A stretch of DNA of 64,000 bases from Bacillota bacterium (GCA_023398375.1 JAEWSH010000019.1:1-64000); one strand, 5' to 3'; shown: positions 28,655 through 37,775, numbered from the stretch's first letter. Numbers and translations are program-made. Notes: generated from the sequence alone by a model not told the origin.

Positions 28655-30265
28655 ATGAGCGATATGGATAGAGATGATACATTTATAGATATTGATGATA
28701 TAGAGGACACTGCAGATAAAGGCAATAAGGATGAGGATCCTGCGAGTGGAACCGAATTGGAGGAGACAGCAGGAGATGCTGATGGTAATGGAAAAAAAGA
28801 GGAAGCGGAAGAAAAAGAATATGAAGATGTATGCTTTATCTGCCGCAGACCGGAAAGTAAAGCAGGCAGAATGTTCAAGCTGCCGAATAACATTTGTGTT
28901 TGTGATGACTGTATGCATAAAACAATGGATACGGTAAGCCAATTTGATTATCAGGGTCTGTTGAATAATCAAGGTAATGATAGGAACATGGATGAAATGA
29001 AGGGTAAATATCCCAATATTAGTTTTGTGAATCTGGCAGATTTACAAGGTGATGGCGGAATACCGAATAAGCAGAAGATAAAAAAGAAAAAAAAGAATGA
29101 GTCAGTTGAACCGGTTATAGATTTAAAGGAAATTCCAGCACCGCATAAAATTAAAGCACAGCTGGATGAGTATATAATTGGACAGGATCATGCAAAGAAA
29201 GTGATGTCTGTCGCGGTATATAATCACTATAAAAGGGTTGCGACCAATACAATGGATGAGATCGAAATTGAAAAGTCCAATATGTTGATGATAGGACCTA
29301 CAGGCAGCGGAAAGACTTATCTTGTAAAAACGCTTGCCAGATTACTGGATGTGCCGCTTGCAATTGCAGATGCAACTTCTTTGACAGAAGCAGGGTATAT
29401 CGGAGACGATATTGAAAGTGTTATTTCCAAATTATTGGCAGCGGCAGATAATGATGTAGAAAAGGCAGAACGCGGCATCGTATTTATCGATGAGATCGAT
29501 AAGATAGCAAAGAAAAAAGAGACGACTTCCCGTGATGTGAGCGGAGAGTCTGTACAACAGGGCCTTCTGAAGTTATTAGAAGGTTCAGATATAGAAGTAC
29601 CGGTCGGAGCAAATAGCAAAAATGCAATGGTTCCTCTTACGACAGTTAATACAAGAAATATTTTATTTATCTGTGGCGGCGCATTTCCGGACCTGGAAGA
29701 AATAATCAAACAGCGTTTAAATAAGCAGACCTCTATCGGTTATAATGCGGATCTGAAGGATAAGTATGATAAAGACAGGGATATTCTATCCAAAGTTACG
29801 GTTGAGGATATTAAGAAATTCGGTATGATTCCTGAATTCGTAGGCCGACTTCCAATTATTTTCACGCTGCTGGGATTAGATAAAGATGCATTGGTCAAAA
29901 TATTAAGGGAGCCTAAAAATGCTATTTTAAAACAATATCAGAAATTATTGGAATTAGATGAAGTGAAGTTAGAATTTGATGACGGAGCGTTAGAATCCAT
30001 TGCCGAGAAGGCCTTGAAGAAGGAAACCGGGGCAAGAGCACTACGTTCGATTATAGAAGATTTTATGCTGGATATCATGTATGAGATTCCGAAGGATGAT
30101 AACATAGGACGTGTCACAATTACCAGAGATTATATAGAAGGAACAGGCGGCCCGGTCATTGACATTCGCAATAATGCAACCACACTGAATGAAATAGATG
30201 AGATGAAAAAAATCAGTGATGTGAAAGAAAATAAATCCGTGATAGATATCGAATCGTTTAGTTAA
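28655..30265 (+). CDS. Atypical ClpX-like AAA+ unfoldase
   Basis: 536 residues against about 420 for ordinary ClpX. An extra acidic N-terminus (1-62) precedes a four-cysteine zinc finger (CFIC...CDDC). The AAA+ core has Walker A GPTGSGKT, pore loop GYIG, Walker B IVFIDEID, the SRDVSGESVQQ segment and sensor 2 GARALR. The ClpP-binding loop reads SIGYNAD, so the canonical IGF is IGY. The last 40 residues are another extension. It could be a second ClpX with a different partner or weaker ClpP docking. AAAGGAGA precedes the ATG, and an LspA-like gene follows after 25 bases. Confidence 0.85.
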   Translation: MSDMDRDDTFIDIDDIEDTADKGNKDEDPASGTELEETAGDADGNGKKEEAEEKEYEDVCFICRRPESKAGRMFKLPNNICVCDDCMHKTMDTVSQFDYQGLLNNQGNDRNMDEMKGKYPNISFVNLADLQGDGGIPNKQKIKKKKKNESVEPVIDLKEIPAPHKIKAQLDEYIIGQDHAKKVMSVAVYNHYKRVATNTMDEIEIEKSNMLMIGPTGSGKTYLVKTLARLLDVPLAIADATSLTEAGYIGDDIESVISKLLAAADNDVEKAERGIVFIDEIDKIAKKKETTSRDVSGESVQQGLLKLLEGSDIEVPVGANSKNAMVPLTTVNTRNILFICGGAFPDLEEIIKQRLNKQTSIGYNADLKDKYDKDRDILSKVTVEDIKKFGMIPEFVGRLPIIFTLLGLDKDALVKILREPKNAILKQYQKLLELDEVKLEFDDGALESIAEKALKKETGARALRSIIEDFMLDIMYEIPKDDNIGRVTITRDYIEGTGGPVIDIRNNATTLNEIDEMKKISDVKENKSVIDIESFS

Positions 30266-30290
30266 GCATAATGGCAGAAAGGCAGATCGT

Positions 30291-30752
30291 ATGGTTTACA
30301 TTGCAATTATAATTGCAATCTTTTTATGTGAATTGCTGATAAAAAATTATATAGAGAAAAACAAAACTGAGGATACTTACGAACCTGTTCTTGGAGGACG
30401 CATTTTTATTCGGAAGTTCCTTAATCGGGGAGCACTTTTGAATCTTGGCAATCAACGAAGAAGAATTGTGGCAGCTGTTTCACTTTTTTTTACTGTGCTC
30501 ATGATCCTATTCTTTTTAGTTACCCTGACCAGGAAGGGAAATACGTGTTTGAAAATTGGTCTCGCTTTTTTATTAGGCGGCGCATTCAGCAATACGTATG
30601 ATCGGTTGAAAAGGAAATATGTAGTAGATTATTTTAGTTTTCGGTCAAGATTTTCGGGTGTTGCAGGTATTATTTTTAACATTGCGGATTTTTGCATTGC
30701 TATTGGTGCGGCAATGGCAGCAATTGCAGTAATATTGGATCCAAGATTTTAA
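30291..30752 (+). CDS. Signal peptidase II (LspA)-like membrane protein
   Basis: 153 residues with four helices. LspA family landmarks are visible: FLNRGALLNLG, GGAFSNTYDRLKRKYVVDYF with the first catalytic-type Asp, and FNIADFCI with the second. The sequence is divergent and the N-terminus is short, so it may be a specialised paralogue rather than the main lipoprotein signal peptidase. It follows the ClpX-like gene closely and probably shares its mRNA. A two-way terminator stands just after it. Confidence 0.75.
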   Translation: MVYIAIIIAIFLCELLIKNYIEKNKTEDTYEPVLGGRIFIRKFLNRGALLNLGNQRRRIVAAVSLFFTVLMILFFLVTLTRKGNTCLKIGLAFLLGGAFSNTYDRLKRKYVVDYFSFRSRFSGVAGIIFNIADFCIAIGAAMAAIAVILDPRF

Positions 30753-30754
30753 AT

Positions 30755-30806
30755 AAGACCCATTGTATCAGTAGTGTTAGATATACCTTCTGATACAGTG
30801 GGTCTT
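30755..30806. terminator. Bidirectional terminator between convergent genes
   Basis: AAGACCCATTGTATCAG pairs with CTGATACAGTGGGTCTT (17 bp, one G-U) between the LspA-like gene (+) and the carbamate kinase gene (-). T-rich tails are modest in both directions. Confidence 0.75.
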
Positions 30807-30832
30807 GTGCTTGCAGCTTTTGCACCCTGATC

Positions 30833-31768
30833 TTATATAGTGATCATGGTACCTGTTTTTCCTTTGATGGCATCGGTTGTATGATCAAGAGATGTAATCA
30901 GAACACTTCCATCAGGTACTGTTGAAAGATAAGTGATCGCGGCCTCGATCTTAGGAAGCATAGTACCTTCTTCGAACTGCCCTTCTTCTATATACTTCCA
31001 AGCTTCTGCCATTGTCATGGAAGTAATAGCTTCCTCCTGCGCAGTTCCGTAATTTTTATAGACACAAGGGACGGAAGTATAGATAATTAATAAGTCTGCC
31101 TTTAAGTCTGCTGCTAATTTCCCGGCAATACTGTCTTTTTCAATAACGGCAGAAGCACCTTTCAGGGCATGCTGTTGTTCAATGACCGGGATTCCGCCGC
31201 CGCCACAGGCGATGACGACCTGATCTGCATCAGATAAAGCTCTAATTGCATCAATTTCTACGATATCAATCGGTTTTGGTGCTGCCACGACCCTGCTATA
31301 TCCTTTTCCTGGTTCTTCTACTACATAATTTCCTTTTTCAATCTCGATCTGCGCATCATCTTTAGACATAAAACGACCAATTTTTTTTGTAGGTTCATAG
31401 AATGCCTCGTCATATGGATCTACTGTGACTTGTGTCAGAAGCGTACTTACCGATTTGGAGATTCCTCTGTTTAACAGCTCAGCCCGGAGCGCATTCTGTA
31501 TGTCAAAACCAACATAACCCTGACTCATTGCAGAACAGACACACATAGGGGCTGGGGTATAGTCAATATAAATACGGCGAAGCTCTGTCATAGCTTTATG
31601 AATCATACTTACCTGCGGACCATTGCTATGTGTGATCGTCAACTGATAATCGGCTTCAATCAGATCAGCTAATGCTTTAGCGGTTACCTTTACCGCGTCC
31701 CACTGTTCCATAGTAGTGTAGCCTAATGCATTGTGTCCTAATGATACTACTACTTTTTTCTTGCTCAT
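30833..31768 (-). CDS. arcC: Carbamate kinase
   Basis: 311 residues, the family length. It transfers phosphate between carbamoyl phosphate and ADP, giving ATP from arginine or purine breakdown. Motifs: VVSLGHNALG (most relatives have GGNAL), THSNGPQVS, KKIGRFMSKDDA, VIACGGGGIPV, EKDSIAGKLAADL and GTMLPKIEAAI. GGAGTAGAT precedes the start. No arginine deiminase or ornithine carbamoyltransferase is nearby, so the source of carbamoyl phosphate is unknown. Confidence 0.93.
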   Translation of the reverse strand: MSKKKVVVSLGHNALGYTTMEQWDAVKVTAKALADLIEADYQLTITHSNGPQVSMIHKAMTELRRIYIDYTPAPMCVCSAMSQGYVGFDIQNALRAELLNRGISKSVSTLLTQVTVDPYDEAFYEPTKKIGRFMSKDDAQIEIEKGNYVVEEPGKGYSRVVAAPKPIDIVEIDAIRALSDADQVVIACGGGGIPVIEQQHALKGASAVIEKDSIAGKLAADLKADLLIIYTSVPCVYKNYGTAQEEAITSMTMAEAWKYIEEGQFEEGTMLPKIEAAITYLSTVPDGSVLITSLDHTTDAIKGKTGTMITI

Positions 31769-31942
31769 ATCTACTCCTATCCGCGGCAGAACCGCGATAT
31801 ATTTTTTTATAAATTTTTGTATCGATGAAGCCGCTGGTACTTAGTTATCATAATTATATCAAAAAAGCCTTCTTTTGTACACAGATTTGCAAAGTGAATT
31901 TATCAGCACGTAAAAAAATATAAAAAATCAAAATATATCCTA

Positions 31943-31971
31943 TTGACATAGTGGGAAACAATGGATATAAT
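31943..31971 (+). promoter_or_regulatory. Promoter of cysK
   Basis: Perfect TTGACA (31943-31948) and TATAAT (31966-31971) with a 17-base spacer, about 90 bases before the cysK start. Confidence 0.9.
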
Positions 31972-31986
31972 ACAATTCATAACATA

Positions 31987-32003
31987 CCTACTAATTAAGT
32001 AGG
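31987..32003 (+). promoter_or_regulatory. 17-bp dyad downstream of the cysK promoter, candidate Rrf2 operator
   Basis: CCTACTAATTAAGTAGG is a perfect 6-5-6 inverted repeat just after the expected transcription start. A related sequence overlaps the promoter of the C-S lyase/rrf2 operon at 35924-35940, and the Rrf2-family gene is at 37335-37775. Confidence 0.65.
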
Positions 32004-32062
32004 AAATAAATCGAATTATAGTGTAAATCAAACGATATGGAAGTTTGAAGAAGGGAGTAGTT

Positions 32063-32998
32063 ATGGCAAACATTAAAACAAGTGCAACACAACTGATTGG
32101 TCACACACCTATATTGGAGGTTACGAATTATGAAAAACAAGTAGATGCAAAAGCAACTTTACTTGTAAAACTGGAATATTTGAATCCGGCAGGAAGTGTA
32201 AAGGACAGAATTGCACTCGCCATGATCGAAGACGCAGAGAAACGCGGAGTACTGAAATCAGGTGCTACTATCATTGAACCTACCAGTGGAAATACTGGTA
32301 TTGGTCTTGCATCAGTTGCAGCGGCTAGAGGATACAGGGTAATGTTAACAATGCCGGAAACTATGAGCGTTGAGAGAAGAAATCTGTTAAAAGCTTATGG
32401 TGCGGAGATCGTATTGACGGAAGGCACAAAAGGAATGAGCGGCGCGATCGCAAAAGCAAAGGAATTAAATGAAAGTATTGAAGATTCCATTATTTTGGGA
32501 CAATTCGATAATCCTGCCAATGCAGCGATACACAGAGCAACAACAGGTCCTGAAATATGGGAAGATACAGATGGTAACATAGATGTGTTTGTTGCAGGTG
32601 TCGGAACAGGCGGAACAGTTACAGGTGTGGGAGAATATCTAAAATCGAAGAATCCAAATGTGAGAATCGTGGCTGTCGAACCGGACAGTTCAGCTGTATT
32701 ATCCGGAGAAAAGCCTGGAACACATAAAATTCAGGGCATTGGTGCAGGTTTTATTCCAAAAGTATTGAATACAGAAATCTATGATGAAATATTTCGTGTA
32801 AAAAATGAGGATGCATTTGCAGTAGGTAAAGCAATAGCAGTAAATGAGGGTATTTTGGTCGGTATCTCTTCAGGAGCAGCATTATTTGCAGCAACTGAGA
32901 TAGCAAAGAGACCGGAATATGCCGGAAAAACGATTGTAGCATTGCTTCCGGATTCGGGAGACAGATATCTGTCAACACCACTTTTTTCAGAAGAATAA
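32063..32998 (+). CDS. cysK: Cysteine synthase A (O-acetylserine sulfhydrylase)
   Basis: 311 residues from ATG 32063, with AAGGGAG 5 bases upstream; a TTG at 32045 is poorer. It forms cysteine from O-acetylserine and sulfide using PLP. K47 in NPAGSVKDR is the PLP lysine; [10 protein letters not shown] binds the substrate carboxylate, [10 protein letters not shown] holds the phosphate and [10 protein letters not shown] follows. It has its own strong promoter with a dyad behind it, and methionine-uptake and C-S lyase genes follow. Confidence 0.95.
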   Translation: MANIKTSATQLIGHTPILEVTNYEKQVDAKATLLVKLEYLNPAGSVKDRIALAMIEDAEKRGVLKSGATIIEPTSGNTGIGLASVAAARGYRVMLTMPETMSVERRNLLKAYGAEIVLTEGTKGMSGAIAKAKELNESIEDSIILGQFDNPANAAIHRATTGPEIWEDTDGNIDVFVAGVGTGGTVTGVGEYLKSKNPNVRIVAVEPDSSAVLSGEKPGTHKIQGIGAGFIPKVLNTEIYDEIFRVKNEDAFAVGKAIAVNEGILVGISSGAALFAATEIAKRPEYAGKTIVALLPDSGDRYLSTPLFSEE

Positions 32999-33046
32999 AA
33001 AAGAACTTGGACTGTCCAACACTTACCCTATGTGTACTATAGTGGA

Positions 33047-33075
33047 TTGCAGAATCGCCAAAATTATGTTATGAT
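33047..33075 (+). promoter_or_regulatory. Promoter of metNIQ
   Basis: TTGCAG (33047-33052) and TATGAT (33070-33075), spacer 17. The short leader (about 75 bases) leaves no room for an S-box or T-box, and none is seen. Confidence 0.7.
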
Positions 33076-33153
33076 ACGATGCATGCAGGATCACATAAAT
33101 AGGGGCATTACCAGAGTATTTAGTGAATAATCAGGAATAATAGGTGAGTGATG

Positions 33154-34164
33154 ATGGAGACAATGATTCAAATTCAGAATGTCAGCAAGACCTTTGCCGG
33201 TAAGGAAAACACGGTAGAGGCTCTGAAAGACATTAGTATGGATATTAATAAAGGTGAGATATACGGCATCATAGGTATGAGCGGCGCCGGAAAAAGTACT
33301 CTTGTCAGATGTTTAAACTTTTTAGAAAAACCAACGGCGGGAACTGTTTATATTGAAGGAAAAGACCTTTCTCAAATGACAGAAGCGGGACTTCGTGCAA
33401 CGCGTACACAGATAGCCATGATATTTCAGCATTTTAATCTGTTAATGCAGAGAACAGTGCTTGACAATATTTGTTTCCCATTGGAAATAACAGGACATAA
33501 AAAGAAAGAAGCACGGGAAAGAGCAAAAGAGCTGCTGGAGATTGTTGATTTGAGCGAAAAGGCAAAGGCTTATCCTTCTCAGTTGTCAGGGGGACAAAAA
33601 CAAAGAGTTGCGATCGCAAGAGCGTTGGCAATGAATCCGAAGATTCTGCTATGCGATGAAGCAACAAGTGCTTTGGACCCGACCACTACAAAGTCAATTC
33701 TTAAATTGCTGAAAGAGATTAATGTGAAGTATGGTATCACGATTGTTATTATTACCCATGAGATGACAGTCGTACAGGAGATATGTTCTCATGTTGCCAT
33801 TATCGATCGTGGCATGCTGGCAGAGAGCGGACTGGTAGAAGATGTTTTTTCAAGACCGAAGACCCAAGCGGCTAAGAAACTTGTATTCCAGAATGAACAT
33901 CATTATACGGATATGAGAGGAAAGCGATGCATTCGTATCGTATTTTCAGAGAATTCTTCTTTTGAGCCGGTAATCGGGAATATGGTGCTGGAATGCAAGG
34001 CACCGGCGAATATACTGCTTGCAGATACACAGGATATCAATGGGACCGCACATGGACAGATGGTACTGCAGCTTCCGGAAGATGAACAGATAGCAAATAA
34101 AATGATTCATTATCTGGAAGAAAGAAAATTAACGGTAGAGGAGCTGGATCATTATGTGGGATAG
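33154..34164 (+). CDS. metN: Methionine ABC transporter ATPase
   Basis: 336 residues from ATG 33154 (AGGTGA 6 bases upstream; ATG 33151 is equally possible). Walker A GMSGAGKST, signature LSGGQKQRVAIARAL, Walker B ILLCDEATSALDP and the switch ITHE are intact. The C-terminal 90 residues form a NIL domain, the methionine-sensing part of MetN. With MetI and MetQ it takes up D/L-methionine. It overlaps metI by 11 bases. Confidence 0.95.
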   Translation: METMIQIQNVSKTFAGKENTVEALKDISMDINKGEIYGIIGMSGAGKSTLVRCLNFLEKPTAGTVYIEGKDLSQMTEAGLRATRTQIAMIFQHFNLLMQRTVLDNICFPLEITGHKKKEARERAKELLEIVDLSEKAKAYPSQLSGGQKQRVAIARALAMNPKILLCDEATSALDPTTTKSILKLLKEINVKYGITIVIITHEMTVVQEICSHVAIIDRGMLAESGLVEDVFSRPKTQAAKKLVFQNEHHYTDMRGKRCIRIVFSENSSFEPVIGNMVLECKAPANILLADTQDINGTAHGQMVLQLPEDEQIANKMIHYLEERKLTVEELDHYVG

Positions 34165-34819
34165 TACAACAATCAATATGTTAGTGGAAGGTATCGGGGC
34201 TACCTTATATATGACTTTGGTCTCCGCCCTAATGGCATATGTCATTGGTCTTCCGATGGGGATTGCGCTCGTAATAACAGCAGAAGACGGGCTTCGACCG
34301 AATACGGTTGTTTATAAAATATTAGATGTAATTGTAAACATTGTTCGCAGTGTACCATTTTTGATTTTGCTGATTTTGATCATACCATTAACGAAATTGC
34401 TGGTAGGTAAGAGCTATGGTTCTACCGCAACGATTGTACCATTGACGTTAGCGGCAGCTCCATTTATTGCAAGACTTGTGGAGTCATCGCTTCAGGAAGT
34501 CGACAAAGGCGTGATCGAGGCTGCGCAGAGCATGGGTGCAAGCCTGTGGACCATAATATGGAAGGTGCTACTGGCAGAAGCAAGAACATCCTTGATCGTT
34601 GGAGCAACAATTGCAGTAGGAACTATACTGGGATATTCCGCTATGGCAGGCACCGTAGGCGGCGGTGGATTGGGAGATATAGCGATCCGCTATGGTTATT
34701 ACAGGTATCAGACGGATATTATGATTGTAACTGTTATTTTACTCGTCGCATTGGTACAGATATTACAGTTCATCGGTATGAGGTTATCTAAAAAATTAGA
34801 TAAGCGTATTAGCAGGTAG
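34154..34819 (+). CDS. metI: Methionine ABC transporter permease
   Basis: 221 residues with five helices. The EAA loop that contacts MetN is EAAQSMGASLWTIIWKVLLAEA, and GYSAMAGTVGGGGLGDIAIR is the usual MetI C-terminal signature. Its start lies inside metN, which suggests coupled translation. Confidence 0.95.
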   Translation: MWDSTTINMLVEGIGATLYMTLVSALMAYVIGLPMGIALVITAEDGLRPNTVVYKILDVIVNIVRSVPFLILLILIIPLTKLLVGKSYGSTATIVPLTLAAAPFIARLVESSLQEVDKGVIEAAQSMGASLWTIIWKVLLAEARTSLIVGATIAVGTILGYSAMAGTVGGGGLGDIAIRYGYYRYQTDIMIVTVILLVALVQILQFIGMRLSKKLDKRISR

Positions 34820-34916
34820 AATAGTTTGTTATAAAGATTAAGGTAATTCCCCAATAGGGATTGCATAGAGAATGTCGGAGCAGATGATATTCAAGAGGAG
34901 AAAAGGAGAAAAAGTT

Positions 34917-35831
34917 ATGAAAAAATCAATCGCATTATTAGTTGCAACTGTGTTGGCGATCGGATCTTTAACAGGATGCGGAAGTAAAGCTGATAAGCCT
35001 GCAACAGAAGAAACAAAAACAGAAGCAGTTACTACAGAAGCTGCTACAACGGAATCAGCAGGAACAGAAGAAACAACAGCTGCTGCACCGGCGGAAGAAA
35101 AGGGCACGATTAAAATTGCAGCATCAGCTACACCGCATGCCGAAATTTTAGAGGCAGCAAAGGAAATTTTAGCAGCAGAGGGCTGGACACTTGAAGTTAC
35201 TGTATTTGATGATTATGTGCAACCGAACTTAGTAGTAGAAAGCGGGGATTTTGATGCGAACTATTTCCAGCATGTGCCATATCTTGATGAGTTCAATGCT
35301 GAGCAGGGTACACACCTTGTAGATGCTGGTGGTATTCACTATGAGCCATTCGGAATCTATCCGGGAAAAGAAACCGATCTTGCAAACATATCAGAAGGCG
35401 CTGTCGTTGCAGTTCCGAATGATACCACAAATGAAGCAAGAGCACTTTTGTTACTACAGGATAATGGAATCATCAAGTTAAAAGAAAATGCCGGTCTTAC
35501 AGCAACGATCAATGATATAGCTGAAAATCCTAAAAATATAGAAATCAAAGAATTAGAAGCAGCACAGGTTGCCAGAGTAAAAGATGAAGTGGCATTTGTA
35601 GTATTAAATGGTAACTATGCATTGGAAGCTGGATTCAGTGTCGGAAAAGATGCAGTTGCTTATGAAAAAGCAGATTCAGAGGCAGCTAAGACATATGTAA
35701 ATATCATTGCTGTAAAAGAAGGAAATGAAAAGAACGAGGGAATCGTTGCATTGGTAAATGCATTAAAATCGGATGAAATTAAAAAGTTCATAGAAGATAA
35801 ATATGATGGTGCAGTAGTTCCTTTTAACTAA
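34917..35831 (+). CDS. metQ: Methionine-binding lipoprotein
   Basis: 304 residues from ATG 34917, with AAAAGGAG upstream; an earlier in-frame start at 34872 would disrupt the signal peptide. The lipobox LTGCG gives lipid attachment at the cysteine; a Thr/Glu/Ala-rich linker of about 40 residues spaces the NlpA-type domain (IKIAASATPHAEIL, DANYFQHVPYL, GIYPGK). It delivers methionine to MetNI. Confidence 0.95.
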   Translation: MKKSIALLVATVLAIGSLTGCGSKADKPATEETKTEAVTTEAATTESAGTEETTAAAPAEEKGTIKIAASATPHAEILEAAKEILAAEGWTLEVTVFDDYVQPNLVVESGDFDANYFQHVPYLDEFNAEQGTHLVDAGGIHYEPFGIYPGKETDLANISEGAVVAVPNDTTNEARALLLLQDNGIIKLKENAGLTATINDIAENPKNIEIKELEAAQVARVKDEVAFVVLNGNYALEAGFSVGKDAVAYEKADSEAAKTYVNIIAVKEGNEKNEGIVALVNALKSDEIKKFIEDKYDGAVVPFN

Positions 35832-35860
35832 TAAGATAAATAAAATAGTTACACGAAAAT

Positions 35861-35908
35861 GGGCTGAAATCGGAGCAGGTACTGCTTGATTTTAGCCCTA
35901 TTATCTTT
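35861..35908 (+). terminator. Intrinsic terminator after metQ
   Basis: GGGCTGAAATC pairs with GATTTTAGCCC and an inner AGCAG/CTGCT stem continues the helix; TATTATCTTT follows. Confidence 0.75.
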
Positions 35909-35912
35909 AGAC

Positions 35913-35942
35913 TTGACACAATCCCTACTAAAGCAGTATGAT
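35913..35942 (+). promoter_or_regulatory. Promoter of the C-S lyase/rrf2 operon
   Basis: TTGACA (35913-35918) and TATGAT (35937-35942), spacer 18. The transcript would have a leader of about 190 bases. Confidence 0.7.
35924..35940 (+). promoter_or_regulatory. Dyad overlapping the -10 box, candidate Rrf2 operator
   Basis: CCTACTAAAGCAGTATG matches the cysK dyad at 13 of 17 positions and keeps the CCTACT-N5-AGTAxG layout. It covers the spacer and the start of the -10 box, where a bound repressor would block polymerase. Confidence 0.5.
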
Positions 35943-35952
35943 TAAGCGTAGA

Positions 35953-36095
35953 AAGTGTGAGAAGAAATTCTAAGCAGCCAAAATACAGCAGCTAAGAATT
36001 ACTAAATCTCACACAGGAAGAAGCCTCTTGTGAGTCTTCTTCTCCCGGATTATTTGTGCCGTTTGTAGCGGCATGTCTGGAAGTGTGAGAAGAAA
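35953..36095 (+). promoter_or_regulatory. Structured leader with duplicated arm and single partner arm
   Basis: The exact 15-mer AAGTGTGAGAAGAAA occurs at 35953-35967 and 36081-36095. TCTCACAC at 36007-36014 can pair with GTGTGAGA in either copy, so two pairings exclude each other. Further hairpins lie between (AATTCT.AGC arms at 35966-36000; AGAAG/CTTCT arms at 36018-36044; TGCCG/CGGCA at 36057-36073). This could act as a leader switch for the downstream genes or be an inserted dispersed element. No T-box or S-box signature was found. Confidence 0.5.
36057..36090 (+). repeat. Dispersed element copy A (hairpin plus CATGTC..GAAGTGTGA)
   Basis: A TGCCG/CGGCA hairpin followed by CATGTCTGGAAGTGTGAGA; a related copy with a longer GC hairpin is at 46149-46179. 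Confidence 0.5.
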
Positions 36096-36136
36096 CGCAA
36101 TGAATAACTAAAATTGGACTACGAGGAGATATTACA

Positions 36137-37318
36137 GTGAGCAGATTCGATGAAATTATTGATAGAAGAAATACGAATAGTGAAAAGTATGATTTTGCAG
36201 CAGAACGCGGAAAACCTTTGGATGCTTTACCACTTTGGGTAGCAGATATGGATTTCAGGGCACCGGAGGAAGTGTTGGATGCTTTACAAAGGGCGGTTGC
36301 CCACGGAATCTTTGGGTATTCGGAAGTGAAGAGTGAATACTATCAGGTAGTTTCCGGATGGTTCAATAAGTTTTTTCAGTGGTCACCTAAAGAAGAATGG
36401 CTATTGAAGACACCGGGTGTCGTATTTGCGATTAATGCGGCCATTCGTGGATTGACCAAAGAGCGGGATGCTATTATGATTCAAACACCGGTCTATTATC
36501 CATTTGCCAATTCAATCAGAAGAAATGGCAGAGTTGTTATTGAAAATGAATTACTGTATACAGATGGACATTATGAAATGGATTTTGATGATATGGAAGC
36601 AAAAATAAAAGCATATCATGTTAAGATGCTTATTTTATGCAGTCCTCATAATCCAGTGGGACGTGTTTGGACAAGGGAGGAACTTCTAAAAGTTGCAGAT
36701 ATCTGTTTGCAGCATCATGTTATTATGGTATCGGACGAGATTCACTGTGACTTTACGTATGAAGGACATCCCCATACAATATTGGCAAGTCTGTCAGAGG
36801 CAGCAGCTGATCAATGTGTCATATGCACAGCACCGAGTAAGACATTTAATCTGGCAGGACTTCAGACATCCAATATATGGATTCCAAATGAATCTATCAG
36901 ACGTCGGGTATACGATGCAGCATTTTATCAGACGGGGTATTGTGAGATCAACAGTCTTGGATTGGTTGCGTCCCATGCGGCTTACGAAAAGGGAGAGCAG
37001 TGGCTTTCGGAGTTAAAAGAGTATTTAAAGGAAAATCTGGAATTTGTAAGGGATTTTCTTGAGACGCGTATTCCTGGGATCCGATTAGTGGAACCGGAAG
37101 GAACCTACCTGTTATGGCTGGATTGCAGTGGACTTGCATTAAATGATTCCGAGCTTGAAGAACTCATCTTGCACAAAGCAAAGTTATGGGTGGATTCAGG
37201 AACAATGTTTGGAAGCAAAAGCGGGCAGTTTCAACGGGTCAATATTACATGTCCAAGAAGTGTTTTAAAGAAGGCTTTAGAGCAGTTAGAGGCCGCAGTG
37301 AAAGAGAATCTAAGATAG
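36137..37318 (+). CDS. MalY/PatB-type PLP C-S beta-lyase
   Basis: 393 residues from GTG 36137, with GAGGAGA 7 bases upstream. A fold-type I aminotransferase-like enzyme: LPLWVADMDF near the N-terminus, SPHNPVGRVW, SDEIHCDF with the PLP Asp, and K235 in PSKTFNLAGLQTS. Enzymes of this group cleave cystathionine or cysteine to ammonia, pyruvate and a thiol, and some act as regulators. It neighbours met and cys genes and shares an operon with an Rrf2 regulator, which supports a role in sulfur amino-acid balance. Confidence 0.9.
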   Translation: MSRFDEIIDRRNTNSEKYDFAAERGKPLDALPLWVADMDFRAPEEVLDALQRAVAHGIFGYSEVKSEYYQVVSGWFNKFFQWSPKEEWLLKTPGVVFAINAAIRGLTKERDAIMIQTPVYYPFANSIRRNGRVVIENELLYTDGHYEMDFDDMEAKIKAYHVKMLILCSPHNPVGRVWTREELLKVADICLQHHVIMVSDEIHCDFTYEGHPHTILASLSEAAADQCVICTAPSKTFNLAGLQTSNIWIPNESIRRRVYDAAFYQTGYCEINSLGLVASHAAYEKGEQWLSELKEYLKENLEFVRDFLETRIPGIRLVEPEGTYLLWLDCSGLALNDSELEELILHKAKLWVDSGTMFGSKSGQFQRVNITCPRSVLKKALEQLEAAVKENLR

Positions 37319-37334
37319 CGAGGAGGGAAACATT

Positions 37335-37775
37335 ATGAAAATTTCAACCAGAGGAAGATATGCAGTCAGAGTCATGCTGGATCTTGCCGCCAATAATACG
37401 GGAGAGTATATTAAGGTCAAGCAGATTGCAAAGAGACAGGAAATATCGGAAAAATATTTGGAACAGATTATTGCAATATTGAATAAGGCAGGATACGTAA
37501 AAAGCGTACGCGGTGCACAAGGCGGTTACAAGATCGCAAAAGATCCTGGGCAGTATACGGTAGGAATGATATTGCGCTTGACTGAGGGCAGCTTATGTCC
37601 GGTAGCCTGTTTGGAAGATGAGACGAACGAGTGTGAGAGATGCGATACCTGCGAGACACTTACTGTTTGGAAAGAATTAAATAAGGCAATCAATAACGTT
37701 GTGGATAATGTAACCATTGCAGATTTAGTAGAAAGCCAACAGAAGCGAATGAAAACGATGAACTATATGATATGA
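37335..37775 (+). CDS. Rrf2 family transcriptional regulator
   Basis: 146 residues. The N-terminal winged helix starts MKISTRGRYAVRVMLDLA; IAKRQEISEKYLEQI is the recognition part and SVRGAQGGYKIAKDP the wing. Cysteines lie in CPVACLED and CERCDTC, giving possible Fe-S ligands as in IscR, although CymR-type members without a cluster regulate cysteine genes. It is 16 bases behind the C-S lyase, so both likely respond to the same signal. The dyads at 31987 and 35924 are candidate targets, giving autoregulation plus control of cysK. Confidence 0.92.
   Translation: MKISTRGRYAVRVMLDLAANNTGEYIKVKQIAKRQEISEKYLEQIIAILNKAGYVKSVRGAQGGYKIAKDPGQYTVGMILRLTEGSLCPVACLEDETNECERCDTCETLTVWKELNKAINNVVDNVTIADLVESQQKRMKTMNYMI

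Noticed and set aside
33001..33153. S-box or T-box leader before metNIQ
   Set aside because: The leader is about 75 bases and lacks the conserved core sequences.
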